In this document: piece after piece, positions 15,757 to 23,660 of the stretch | Position numbering within the stretch: the stretch's first letter is position 1 | How the letters are laid out: each line of letters opens with the position of its first letter | DNA from: Stutzerimonas stutzeri | GTDB taxonomy: Bacteria > Pseudomonadota > Gammaproteobacteria > Pseudomonadales > Pseudomonadaceae | Direction: 5' to 3' | Assembly (NCBI RefSeq): GCF_018138085.1 | Contig: NZ_CP073106.1 | Location: 1-64,000, forward strand | Length of the DNA stretch: 64,000 nucleotides | Program-made: the position numbers and the translations under genes | Notes under the pieces: model-generated | The model's database searches: none | What the model was told of the DNA's origin: nothing | Seen by the model: the letters and a program-made list of their open reading frames with translations, nothing else

Positions 15757-16440
15757 ATGAACGAATCCATTATCGTCGTTGGGGGAAGCAAAGGCGGTGT
15801 CGGTAAAAGCGCGGTTAGCATCGGTGTGATTGATACGTTGAGACACAACGGCAAGGACGTGCTGTTGATTGAATCCGACACCTCCAATCCCGATGTTTGG
15901 AAAATGTACAAGGATGAGGTCACGTCAGCCCTGATTGACCTTGACGATGCAAACGGCTGGATCGATCTGATCAACGTCTGCGATGAGCACAGAGACAAGG
16001 TGGTGGTGGTCAATACCGCAGCCAGAAACAATAAAGGCGTTGTTGCCTATGGCGAAACACTTAATTCTACTCTTGATGAGCTCAACCGTAAGTTGATTAC
16101 CCTGTGGGTTATTAACCGTCAGCGTGACAGCCTCGAACTGCTGAAAGAGTATATGGATTCGTTATCCGGCTCGATGGTTCATGTTGTGCGGAATAGCTAT
16201 TTCGGAGATGAACCAAAATTTGAGCTCTATAACAACTCGAAAATTCGGAAAACCGTCGAAGACTCAGATGGTCTTTCTGTAACCTATCCTGATCTTGCAG
16301 ATCGTGTCAGCGATGATCTCTATAGTAAGCGGCTGTCGATAGATGCAGCTATGAAAGAGCTACCTATCGGTAACCGCGCTGAGCTAACCCGCTGGAGAAA
16401 CGAAGTTCGAAAGGTTCTTGGGGCTGTTTTAGATGTCTGA
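15757..16440 (+). CDS. traL: TraL-like ParA-superfamily P-loop ATPase
   Basis: 227 residues with a deviant Walker A, G-S-K-G-G-V-G-K-S (about 9-17), and a switch-like segment V-V-V-V-N-T-A-A. This belongs to the MinD/ParA superfamily and corresponds in size and position to RP4 TraL. Its role is poorly defined even in RP4. It has SD GAGG upstream and overlaps traM by eight bases. Confidence 0.8.
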   Translation: MNESIIVVGGSKGGVGKSAVSIGVIDTLRHNGKDVLLIESDTSNPDVWKMYKDEVTSALIDLDDANGWIDLINVCDEHRDKVVVVNTAARNNKGVVAYGETLNSTLDELNRKLITLWVINRQRDSLELLKEYMDSLSGSMVHVVRNSYFGDEPKFELYNNSKIRKTVEDSDGLSVTYPDLADRVSDDLYSKRLSIDAAMKELPIGNRAELTRWRNEVRKVLGAVLDV

Positions 16441-17083
16441 TCTTGAAAGTGCGTTTGAAAAACTGTTGGGCAGACAACCTTCCGAAAGGGAGGTTGAAAG
16501 CTTATATAGGGTCAAGAATGCACTGGGCATCCGCGACAATGATTCGCTGTGGATGGTTCTCATGGCGCTGGAGTCCTACGACACGTTATACAGAAAATAT
16601 CCGTCGATGATTTCAAGCCAGGTGGACAATGTTCTATCTGAATTCCGCCTTACAGCGTCTGCTGTGGCGGATGCGGAGTCGAAGAAAGCCCTTTCGACTC
16701 TGGCTAATGCTGTCAGCAATATCAGCGACAATATCGCTAAGAAGACTGTTGATACTCAACGTCTTCTTGCGATGGGCTTCTTCATGTTCTGCATGATCAT
16801 GTTCGGTGCTCTTTGTACCTTTGTGGGTTATGTCCTTGGTAGCGGAAACATGCCGTTTTGGGCAAAATATGATTCGTCGTCCTCCCCGGCAATTATTATC
16901 CTCACTGCTATTGCACAAACCCCCGCCGGGCTCATTGCTTCACTCGCAGGCGGGATTACTTCGACAGCAATAATCTTCAGACTCAGAAACAACCTAAGAT
17001 CGTCGGGTAGTAAAGCCGCGGTCGTCGCGAGCATTGTTCTTTTAGGTCTTTCTGCTGCTCTGCTTGCCCCTTTACTTTACTGA
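16433..17083 (+). CDS. traM: TraM-like transfer protein with C-terminal membrane segments
   Basis: 216 residues. The N-terminus has a conserved-looking stretch (L-E-S-A-F-E-K-L-L-G-R-Q-P-S-E-R-E-V), then helices, and three hydrophobic segments around residues 115-135, 153-178 and 195-215. It is longer than RP4 TraM (about 145) but fills its place. Together with TraL it may tether the relaxosome to the membrane; that is inference. Confidence 0.65.
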   Translation: MSDLESAFEKLLGRQPSEREVESLYRVKNALGIRDNDSLWMVLMALESYDTLYRKYPSMISSQVDNVLSEFRLTASAVADAESKKALSTLANAVSNISDNIAKKTVDTQRLLAMGFFMFCMIMFGALCTFVGYVLGSGNMPFWAKYDSSSSPAIIILTAIAQTPAGLIASLAGGITSTAIIFRLRNNLRSSGSKAAVVASIVLLGLSAALLAPLLY

Positions 17084-17131
17084 TTTCATATAGGCCTATT
17101 CGGTTAGGTCTAGCCCTCTCTAAATCCATAA

Positions 17132-17155
17132 AGGGCGGCACATCCGGCCCGCCCT
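17132..17155 (+). terminator. possible terminator after traM
   Basis: AGGGCGG pairs with CCGCCCT across a ten-base loop. It is followed by a C/T tract rather than a pure T run, so termination efficiency is uncertain. Confidence 0.4.
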
Positions 17156-17189
17156 CCCCTCCCCCAACTTCGCGTATCCACTGGCTTCT

Positions 17190-18112
17190 ATAGTCCGGCG
17201 GCGGTACCGGCCAGGCCGGCGCGGCGGTCGAGCTGCTGCCGGCCCGCCCCCTCCCCCCGGTGCGGTGCTGGATCCTGGGCGCGATCGACGTCGACCAGGT
17301 GCTGTTGATCGGCGCCGGCGGCGCGGATCTGGTTGTGGAGTTCCTGCAGGGCGCGGTGGCCATCACCAGGTGCTGACGCTGCGCGCGTGCTCGAGGCTGT
17401 CCGCCGGCGGCGGTACCGGCCAGGCCGGCGCGGCGGTGGAGCTGCTGCCAGCCCTCCCCCGGGCGCGGTGCTGGATCCTCGGTGTGCTCGACGTCGACCA
17501 GGTGCTGTTGATCGGCGCTGGCGGCGCGGATCTGGTTGTGGAGTTCCTGCAGGGCGCGGTGGCCATCACCAGGTGCTGACGCTGCGCGCGTGCTCGAGGC
17601 TGTTCGCCGGCGTCGGTACCGGCCAGGCCAGCGAGGTGGTGGAGCTGCTACAGGCCTCCCCTGGGCGCGGAGACGGATCCTCGGTGTGCTCGATGTCGGC
17701 CAGGTGCTGTTGCTGATCGGCGTCGGCGGCGCGGATCTGGTTGTGGAGCTCCTGCAGGGCACGATGGTCATCACCAGGTGCTGACGCTGCGCGCGTGCTC
17801 GATGCTGCCCGCCGGCGGCGTTACCGGCTAGGCCGGCGCGGTGGTGGAGCTGCTGCAGGCCTACCCCTCTCCCCCAGGCGCGGAGACGGATCCTCGGTGT
17901 GCTCGATGTCGGCCAGGTGCTGTTGCTGATCGGCGTCGGCGGCGCGGATCTGGTTGTGCAGCTCCTGCAGGGCACGATGGCCATCACCAGGTGCTGACGC
18001 TGCGCGCATGCTCGAGGCTGCTCGCCGGCGTCGGTACCGGCCAGGCCAGCGCGGTGGTGGAGCTGCTACAGGCCTCCCCCCCTCCCCTGGGCGCGGTGCT
18101 GGATCCTGGGCG
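17190..18112 (+). repeat. R1 repeat array A (five ~205-bp GC-rich units)
   Basis: Five tandem units, each with GGTACCGGCCAGGCC near its start, then CTGGATCCT, GACCAGGTGCTG, GGCGCGGATCTGGTTGTG and GCCATCACCAGGTGCTGA. Starts of successive units are 199, 203, 205 and 213 bases apart, so the period is not a multiple of three. Several frames are open on both strands for hundreds of codons, but the changing phase argues against a protein. Single or partial units occur at four other places, all in this orientation. Function unknown. Confidence 0.85.
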
Positions 18113-18321
18113 TAGGTAAGTTCGTAGAGAGGAGGATCGTGCAAAATGTAATCAACTGATAGCAGGTCCCGGAGCCTAGTGCTTGGGCGAACCTTTCAAC
18201 AAAGTTATCCACTGTTACTGTGGATATCTGTAGAGCCTCGTTCGGTCTGAGTTACCAAGCCCGTACCGGTTTTCCTACCTGGACTCGTAAAATGCGCAAG
18301 GAGCTTCCTTGGGGGGGACTC
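18113..18321. other. intergenic stretch with inverted DnaA-box-like pair
   Basis: Apart from the inverted pair at 18206-18226 I see no gene or terminator here. It joins R1 array A to the 3' end of the DGQHR operon. Confidence 0.5.
18206..18226. promoter_or_regulatory. inverted TATCCAC pair (DnaA-box-like)
   Basis: TATCCAC and GTGGATA are separated by seven bases. With flanking bases they read TTATCCACt and, on the other strand, TATCCACAg, each close to the DnaA box TTATCCACA. Could be a DnaA-binding site or simply a hairpin. Confidence 0.4.
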
Positions 18322-18594
18322 CTATCCGTGGCGGTCGCGGCTGTCGTCTTTGCAGTATTGGCGCGCGTCGGTGTCTTCGTCCCAGCTTGCCAGCGGCGTT
18401 TCGCACTCAGAGCAAAATGCACGCTTGCCGGCTTTGTGACGCAAGCCGTCATACATGCCGCTGTTGTCGGTCGTGAAGCCGTCAAAGCGGCGATGATAGA
18501 CCCCCTTGCCGGCGTAGGCCTGCATGACATAGAACGTCTCACTACCACAGTGCGGGCATGCGGTAAGGGTATGGATGGGGGGCAGCTTGGCCAT
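18322..18594 (-). CDS. small zinc-ribbon protein
   Basis: 90 residues with two Cys pairs, C-P-H-C (about 13-16) and C-S-E-C near residue 62, spaced as in a zinc ribbon. It is rich in Tyr/Phe/Gly between the pairs. Last gene of the operon that starts with the DGQHR gene. An AAAGGAACC motif lies upstream of its ATG, as also upstream of the preceding gene. Function unknown; similar small zinc-ribbon proteins are common as mobile-element cargo. Confidence 0.65.
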   Translation of the reverse strand: MAKLPPIHTLTACPHCGSETFYVMQAYAGKGVYHRRFDGFTTDNSGMYDGLRHKAGKRAFCSECETPLASWDEDTDARQYCKDDSRDRHG

Positions 18595-18614
18595 AATGAT
18601 GCGGGTTCCTTTCG

Positions 18615-18851
18615 TTATGCGCAGTCGGCTGGCCTGGCTTGCGGCGGCGGGAACATCGCCAGGCCGGCGGCGGTCGGCTCGTTTTGTTCGTCGATCAGTC
18701 CGCGACAGCGCAGGGCAATCAGGGTCTGCACTCTCGCGCCGTACTCAGAGCGGCCGGAACACCCGTGGTCGTGCGGTTTGCCAGCGCAGATACCTTGCAG
18801 CACCCAACGCATATTCGGGGTCAGACGGGCGGATTTCTTGGTCGTACTCAT
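18615..18851 (-). CDS. small hypothetical protein, winged-helix-like
   Basis: 78 residues from ATG 18851, with AAAGGAACC upstream; longer frames overlap the previous gene. The pattern L-T-P-N-M-R-W-V-L-Q-G-I ... T-L-I-A-L-R-C-R-G-L-I ... L-T/A-A-G resembles small winged-helix proteins of phages and plasmids, with a central helix and L-I-D-E. Not identified further. Confidence 0.6.
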   Translation of the reverse strand: MSTTKKSARLTPNMRWVLQGICAGKPHDHGCSGRSEYGARVQTLIALRCRGLIDEQNEPTAAGLAMFPPPQARPADCA

Positions 18852-18868
18852 AGCAGGGCTGGTTCCTT

Positions 18869-19123
18869 TCAGTTCGTGACGGTCACGGCTGCCGCCTCGG
18901 CGGCCTGCTTGCGCTTGTACTCCAGCACCGCCCGGTCGCGCACGCGGGACAGGTCGGCGTGCTGCTCCAGGCGGCCACCATCCGCCGGCTGGTAATTCCA
19001 CCAGCTCACCGGGTAGCACTTGGCGAAACTGGCGCGCCCCATCAGCACACCATTTACAGTCACGGGCCGGTCATAGCCGGTACGGGTGCGGCCTACGATG
19101 GCCTTGGGTTCGGTCTGGCTCAT
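18869..19123 (-). CDS. small hypothetical protein
   Basis: 84 residues. Its ATG overlaps the stop of the DGQHR gene (ATGA), so it is translated as part of that operon. The N-terminal half is beta-rich (R-P-V-T-V-N-G-V-L-M-G-R-A-S-F-A), and the C-terminal half is basic and helical. No family recognised. Confidence 0.6.
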   Translation of the reverse strand: MSQTEPKAIVGRTRTGYDRPVTVNGVLMGRASFAKCYPVSWWNYQPADGGRLEQHADLSRVRDRAVLEYKRKQAAEAAAVTVTN

Positions 19124-20754
19124 AGCGGGGCGGGTACCTGAGACGCCTCAACTCGGGCGTTCACAGCCGCTAAGTCCTCAGGTAGGGAGACGCCGGCGAT
19201 CTTCAGAAGTGTGGCAGCAGTGGACTTCGTACCGTCGGTAGTCTTCTGCATCTTCCCGAGCACCACGCAACGGTTTTCCCACATAGCGTCGCCTTTGCTC
19301 GTTTCTACAGCAGCAAGGCGCTGCATGGAATGCCACCGGGCGCGGCTCGGATCGATGACTTTCGCATCGCGGTCGATTGGCGTCAGGTAGGTGCCTGCGA
19401 ACAGCGCTTCCCGACCAAAAATTCCCAGCGCCTCCAAGAACACCGCATGACCAATGACCATGATTTCTCGCACATCTGCCGCGGGAATCCCGCCACTGAT
19501 CATGTGTGCCCATTGAGGCAGATGTTTTCCGCACTCGTCCAAAAATTGGCGTACCAATCCGGCGATACCCTGCAGGCGTGTTTCATCGACCTGGCCGATG
19601 GTTCGCTCGCTGACCCCTGTGAGAAGGGTGACGAACTTCTTGAATGCCACCAGACTCCACAGTTTGTACGAGCGCTGCCCGGGCGTAGCGTTCTCGAAGT
19701 CGATGCGCTTCTTGATGCTGGGCATTTCGTTGAGCAGCTGCTGGATCCAGGCGTTGTAGGGGTTGCGATGGTCATACAGCGCGTTGATAGCAGACGACGG
19801 TTTGACGGCCTTGCTGTTGATGTCGGCGAAAATCTGCTGCGAGCGCTTGAGGCCCTGGTCAAAATGAATTTGAACCGGCGCCGTCTCGTTCTGGAGCGTG
19901 GAGTCGCCCTTGAGAGCCAGCTCGATCGCGTAGCGACGATGTTGGCCATCATTGATCAGCATGGTTGCGCTCATCGGGATATGGAGCATGCCGAGCTGAG
20001 GGATTCCCTCGAACGGCTCGAAGGCCATTGCAATGTCTACGCTTGCAGTCAGCGCTGGCAGGACGTATTCGTCCCTGTTGGCCAGCATGTATTCGCTGAT
20101 GTCCTCGGCACGCTTCTTGTTGAGGGCACGTTGCGCCCTAAGCTCTGCCGGTACCGCCTCTTCCTCATCGAAAACGAAAAGTTTGGCGAGTATCGGGTAG
20201 GGAATCTGGGCCAAGTAGAACTCGCCCCGTGCCTGCACGCCGCGAACTGCTGGAACGGAGAAGCATGGCTCGTTGCGGATCAGGTCTATCGCCTTTTGCG
20301 CTTCGTACCCACGCGCCCGCAAGTGTGCAGCCTCCTGTTGCTGAAGCACCCGCTCCTGATGCTCTTCGCGAACCTCTTGCTCATAACGCTCGCGCAGCTC
20401 TTCCAGAGTGAGTCCTTCTTGCTGCAGGTAATAGCCGGCTTCATCGGCCATCCGGTCAGGCTTGCCCGTGAGCTCCATCGAAAGAATTGCCGCCATCAGT
20501 CGCTTGCAAAAGGCCCGACGTTGTTCCCGGTCGTAGTCATCAATCAGATGCTCAGCGATCTCGCCCTTGCGAAGCGCATTTTCAGAATGCACGGCGATGA
20601 ACGCGCTCTCGCTATGAATAGCGCGCTTGCGCTTGTTCAACTTGTCCCGGGCATTCATGGCAGCAACCATGTCGCGGTGGACTGACACGACCTCGCCCCG
20701 CGAAAGGGATTTATCCAGGAAACAGGCTTCGCGGGCTATTACTGCATCGTACAT
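19120..20754 (-). CDS. DGQHR-domain protein (DndB-like)
   Basis: 544 residues. Residues ~1-155 are helical and charged, partly coiled coil. From ~160 the protein follows the DGQHR family, with the signature I-N-D-G-Q-H-R-R at 267-274 and conserved I-P-Q-L-G / H-I-P and I-F-A-D-I-N stretches. DndB of DNA phosphorothioation systems belongs to this family and controls or guides modification, but no dndC, dndD, dndE or dndA-like gene is near. It heads a four-gene operon behind TACGTA-rich DNA. A role in DNA modification or plasmid regulation is inference. Confidence 0.78.
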   Translation of the reverse strand: MYDAVIAREACFLDKSLSRGEVVSVHRDMVAAMNARDKLNKRKRAIHSESAFIAVHSENALRKGEIAEHLIDDYDREQRRAFCKRLMAAILSMELTGKPDRMADEAGYYLQQEGLTLEELRERYEQEVREEHQERVLQQQEAAHLRARGYEAQKAIDLIRNEPCFSVPAVRGVQARGEFYLAQIPYPILAKLFVFDEEEAVPAELRAQRALNKKRAEDISEYMLANRDEYVLPALTASVDIAMAFEPFEGIPQLGMLHIPMSATMLINDGQHRRYAIELALKGDSTLQNETAPVQIHFDQGLKRSQQIFADINSKAVKPSSAINALYDHRNPYNAWIQQLLNEMPSIKKRIDFENATPGQRSYKLWSLVAFKKFVTLLTGVSERTIGQVDETRLQGIAGLVRQFLDECGKHLPQWAHMISGGIPAADVREIMVIGHAVFLEALGIFGREALFAGTYLTPIDRDAKVIDPSRARWHSMQRLAAVETSKGDAMWENRCVVLGKMQKTTDGTKSTAATLLKIAGVSLPEDLAAVNARVEASQVPAPL

Positions 20755-20799
20755 AGAGCACCTCGGATTTTCGATGTTTCAAGACTACGCACACACAGG

Positions 20800-20885
20800 A
20801 GTAAGTACGTACGCACGTACGCGATTACATAACCGCCACGCACAATAATTATATACGTACGTACGTAAGTACGTAAACACATAAT
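20800..20885. repeat. TACGTA-rich cluster upstream of the DGQHR operon
   Basis: Many overlapping copies of TACGTACGTA, GTAAGTACGTA and related self-complementary tetranucleotide repeats. Equivalent clusters precede or flank the other maintenance genes (about 21105, 21195, 23640, 23843, 24426, 25385, 25655, 26083, 27429 and 45145). Probably a multi-copy protein-binding site. Confidence 0.7.
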
Positions 20886-20935
20886 TACGCCAGAACCATG
20901 CATCTGCCGAACTATTGCTGCTTAGCGCAAACCTA

Positions 20936-20951
20936 CGTATATCGCCGACAC
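20936..20951 (-). repeat. outlying iteron-like site
   Basis: Minus-strand GTGTCGGCGATATACG, identical to the core of the origin iterons near 28 kb. Confidence 0.6.
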
Positions 20952-21065
20952 TTCGGCAGGCCTGGAGCCCTGTCCAATATCGGATCAACTAGACCTAGAC
21001 CTAGGCCCAGGCACCCGCTCCCCTATCTCCCACATAACGCAACGGACGCGCCTTGCGCTGAAGGA

Positions 21066-21081
21066 CGTATATCGCCGACAC
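21066..21081 (-). repeat. outlying iteron-like site
   Basis: Second minus-strand copy of the same 16-mer, 130 bases from the first. Confidence 0.6.
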
Positions 21082-21211
21082 ATGCCCGGTCACGTAACTA
21101 CGTAGGTACGTAATTAAATAGGTCTGTACTTAACGCTCATGTAGTTCTGCGGCTCTGAGCCTCAGCCCCTGCGTTTGGCCACAAACCAAGCTGTATGTAT
21201 GTACGTAACCA

Positions 21212-21422
21212 TTGGGTCAAGGGTCTGCCCGGAAGCCGCATGCGGAGCGGATCCAGCTTGCTGGAGAGCACCGAACGGGTGAGGACAGAAGCGAAGCGCG
21301 CCCTTGTACCAGGAGCTTGAGAAGTAAGGCTCCGCCAGCGGTTCAGGGGTTTTGCTTTTCCCCCTGGGCCGTTGGGGACAGAGGCCGACTCGCTCCCTTC
21401 CCTAGGAAGGGCGGGGGGATGG
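21212..21422 (+). ncRNA. R2 element copy 1 (candidate structured RNA)
   Basis: First of six ~210-bp near-identical elements. It begins TTGGGTCAAGGGTCTGCCCGG and ends GGGCGGGGGGATGG. Inside are a helix of GGTCAAGGG with CCCTTGTACC, the hairpins CCGCATGCGG and CCAGCTTGCTGG, a long hairpin around TTTTGCTTTT, and CCCTTCC-CTA-GGAAGGG. TACGTA repeats lie just upstream. An iteron-like site (21425-21440) follows directly. Confidence 0.6.
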
Positions 21423-21424
21423 GA

Positions 21425-21440
21425 GTGTCGGCGATATACG
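21425..21440 (+). repeat. outlying iteron-like site
   Basis: GTGTCGGCGATATACG, in plus orientation, immediately after R2 copy 1. Confidence 0.55.
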
Positions 21441-21452
21441 AAACGGGCACGT

Positions 21453-21821
21453 TTACCCCTGGTAGTCCACGTCGAACAGGCCGAGCCTGCCCTTGCAGGG
21501 AATGAACGGCAGTGGCTTGGCGTTGGCCAGTTCGAAGCCGTACTTGCCAAAGAACCATAGCGACGGGCTTTCGTCGATACAGCCTGTGACAGTGGCCTGG
21601 CCGACGATGCCGCCGCGCTCGAGGGCGTCGAAGGCAGGCAGGGTGATTGCCGCCTTACTGCACAGGCTGGCGGCATCTTCATACTCGGCACGGGTCATAC
21701 CCTCGGCAGCGTGGATCAGCAGGGGGCCACGGTAGGACGTGGCCCAAGAACGGTTTTCCAGCGGCTTATGCCCGCGGACGATAAGCCAGGCCTAGGGCTG
21801 GCGAATGCTCAATGCCTTCAT
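21453..21821 (-). pseudogene. ASCH-domain protein gene interrupted by one amber codon
   Basis: Read from ATG 21821 the frame gives M-K-A-L-S-I-R-Q-P, then TAG (21794-21792), then A-W-L-I-V-R-G-H-K-P-L-E-N-R-S-W and on for 122 codons. ASCH proteins typically have W where the TAG stands, so a TGG-to-TAG change is likely. The rest is intact, with the family's closing S-L-W-F-F-G-K-Y-G-F and P-C-K-G-R-L-G-L-F. ATG 21821 overlaps the methyltransferase stop (ATGA), so the two were co-translated. A shorter product from ATG 21698 (81 residues) is possible. Confidence 0.8.
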
Positions 21822-23578
21822 GCTGTCAGCTCCTGCTGCAGGCGGCTCATGCTGATCGCCATTGCCAGCGGCTGGCACCATACGGGCATGGCGTTGAGGG
21901 TGAAGGTTTCGCCCATTTCGGAGAGCATCAGCGTGCTGAGCATGACGTCGGCGATTGCCTTGCCGGCCTTTCGAGGTACGGCGTTGCCGATACGCTCTCG
22001 CCAGGCGCCGTCGTTGTTGCCGTGCAAAATGAACGGCTTGCCGACCAGTTCCAGGGCGCCGGTTTCGTCGTTGGGCTGCCAGATGTCCTCAGGGTCGAAC
22101 ATAGATTGCAGTGCGGCCAGTTCCAGGGTGGTGAAAGGCCGGTTCCAGGTATCGTGCATACTGCGGATGACACAGGTAACACGGTCATTCGCTGCCGGAA
22201 GGCGCGTGTCAGCGACCGACCAGCGGCCATTATCGTGACGCGCGCTGGCGGATACAGCGCCGGCCGAACTGTACCAGTTCACCACGCCATAGTGCCCGCC
22301 GGTAAGGTATGAGTCGCCCTTCTTGCGATTGAGTACACGCGGGTCGGCCACCGACTGCCAGCCTCCTTGCACGCCCTTACCGCCGGCGATGATTGTGCCG
22401 GCTGCGCGGTCGAAGGGTACAACGCGATAGTTACCTGAGTGGCGATTCCAGTCCGGGCGCGGGTCCGCCACACTGAACGGGCCCTGTCCGGGACTGCGCT
22501 GTCCAGTTACTACACCGGAATGGCGATCCCAGGGAATCACGCCGTACTGCGCGTATTCCGCTTTGCTGACTGGGCGCGGGTCGGCGACAGAGAAGGCGCC
22601 ATTGGTCGGGCCGCTGCGGCCTGCGATGGTACCGGTGCTTTCGTCCCAGCCATGCACCCCCAAGTACCCCGCTTGGTACTCCGGCACGATGATCAGATCA
22701 CGCAGATAACCGTCCTCGATCGCCAGGCGGTTGAGAGAGCGCCAGTCCTTACCCGGTTCGACCAGGGCGAGACGTACCCAGGTTTTCCAGTGCAAAGCGG
22801 GTACCCGGTGCATCGGCCCCGCGAGGTCGATATCGCCCGGCATCGGCATGCGGCCAAGGATCTCGCCGACCCCACGCAGATTGTGTGTCTGCGGCTGGTA
22901 GAGGAAGGCCGGCACGCGTTCGACATGTCGGGCGACCAGCAAGAAGCGTGGCCGGCTCTGCGCCAGGCCGGCGATCTTGCCGCAGTCGTGGACGGTCTCT
23001 TCCACGGCGTAGCCGTAGTGGCGGAAAAGACCGACGATCTGATCGAGGAGGTAGCGGCCCCGGGAGGCAAGGCGCGGGACGTTCTCGAAAACGATCAGCT
23101 TGACCGGGTTATGCGCCCAGGCTTCCAGCATTAGCCAGACGCAACGGAGCGTCAGCTCGTTGAGGGCCATGTACTTCGGTGTCACGCTCATGGACTCGGG
23201 AAGCAAGCCAGAGGCACCCTTGCAAGGGCTGCTGATGAAGACCGCGTCAGGATCCTCACCGCCAGCGGCGCGGCGGATATCGTCGAGGCCCGCCTCTTTC
23301 CAGTCGGCAGGTGGTTGTTCACCGTGGAAGGCGATGTACTGCTCGCGTGTGAACAGATCCAACATTGTGCCCTTGGTGCCAGTGAGTTGTTCGAAGTCCG
23401 CTAGACCGGCTTGATCGATGTCGACGCCTCCGATGCAGCGCCAGTTACCGATCATGTTGGCAATCTGCAGAACGCTGTCATTGAAACCGGCCGCACCCGA
23501 GCCCAGGCCACAGCAGAAGCCGAAGTGTTTGTAGGTTCGCTTGATGCTTAGCCCTGTTGGGCTCCCATTACTGATCAT
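21818..23578 (-). CDS. DNA cytosine-5 methyltransferase with internal repeats
   Basis: 586 residues. Motif I lies near 20-32 (F-C-C-G-L-G-S-G-A-A-G-F), the catalytic S-P-C near 117-119, E-N-V-P-R-L at 165-170, and Q-S-R-P-R-F at 207-212; a conserved end G-N-A-V-P is near 545. Between these, about 310-450, is a block of four degenerate ~35-residue repeats, each ending S-V-A-D-P-R or S-V-A-D-T-R, in the place of the target-recognition region. It methylates cytosine in DNA, probably to protect the element. No restriction enzyme partner is adjacent. Its mRNA leader carries the shared hairpin (23584-23623). Confidence 0.9.
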   Translation of the reverse strand: MISNGSPTGLSIKRTYKHFGFCCGLGSGAAGFNDSVLQIANMIGNWRCIGGVDIDQAGLADFEQLTGTKGTMLDLFTREQYIAFHGEQPPADWKEAGLDDIRRAAGGEDPDAVFISSPCKGASGLLPESMSVTPKYMALNELTLRCVWLMLEAWAHNPVKLIVFENVPRLASRGRYLLDQIVGLFRHYGYAVEETVHDCGKIAGLAQSRPRFLLVARHVERVPAFLYQPQTHNLRGVGEILGRMPMPGDIDLAGPMHRVPALHWKTWVRLALVEPGKDWRSLNRLAIEDGYLRDLIIVPEYQAGYLGVHGWDESTGTIAGRSGPTNGAFSVADPRPVSKAEYAQYGVIPWDRHSGVVTGQRSPGQGPFSVADPRPDWNRHSGNYRVVPFDRAAGTIIAGGKGVQGGWQSVADPRVLNRKKGDSYLTGGHYGVVNWYSSAGAVSASARHDNGRWSVADTRLPAANDRVTCVIRSMHDTWNRPFTTLELAALQSMFDPEDIWQPNDETGALELVGKPFILHGNNDGAWRERIGNAVPRKAGKAIADVMLSTLMLSEMGETFTLNAMPVWCQPLAMAISMSRLQQELTA

Positions 23579-23583
23579 CGAAT

Positions 23584-23623
23584 GCTCCTAGACGTTTTAT
23601 TTCTACCTGGTAGCCGCCAGGTA
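23584..23623 (-). promoter_or_regulatory. shared leader hairpin plus SD upstream of the methyltransferase
   Basis: On the minus strand, TACCTGG-CGGCTA-CCAGGTA forms a seven-base-pair stem with a six-base loop, followed nine bases later by CGTCTAGGAGC containing the SD. The loop and the SD block recur upstream of two other genes with different stems (25992-26039 and 27341-27398). Confidence 0.65.
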
Positions 23624-23639
23624 CTTAAATACAGGCGTA

Positions 23640-23658
23640 GCTAAGTACGTACGTACAT
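23640..23658. repeat. TACGTA cluster upstream of the methyltransferase
   Basis: TAAGTACGTACGTACATAA lies just beyond the leader hairpin, probably in the promoter region. Confidence 0.6.
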
Positions 23659-23660
23659 AA

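Larger units (their letters stand above)
20886..21211. other. intergenic stretch with iteron-like sites and TACGTA repeats
   Basis: It holds two minus-oriented iteron-like sites (20936-20951 and 21066-21081), a CTAGACCTAGACCTAGGCC stretch near 20990, and TACGTA repeats near 21105 and 21195. No gene supported. Confidence 0.55.

Noticed and set aside
16983..17987. 334-residue minus-strand open frame across R1 array A, and similar long frames at 48953-49567, 60518-61363 and 60582-61424
   Set aside because: They follow GC-rich repeats whose period is not a multiple of three, several frames are open on both strands, and the translations are Arg/Pro/Ala-rich without structure or SD.
19330..20685. 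451-residue plus-strand frame opposite the DGQHR gene
   Set aside because: It is the antisense shadow of a well-supported gene and has no family features or SD.
20785..20988. 67-residue minus-strand frame upstream of the DGQHR gene
   Set aside because: It is a translation of TACGTA repeats.
22439..23134. 231-residue plus-strand frame opposite the methyltransferase
   Set aside because: Antisense of a gene with clear catalytic motifs.
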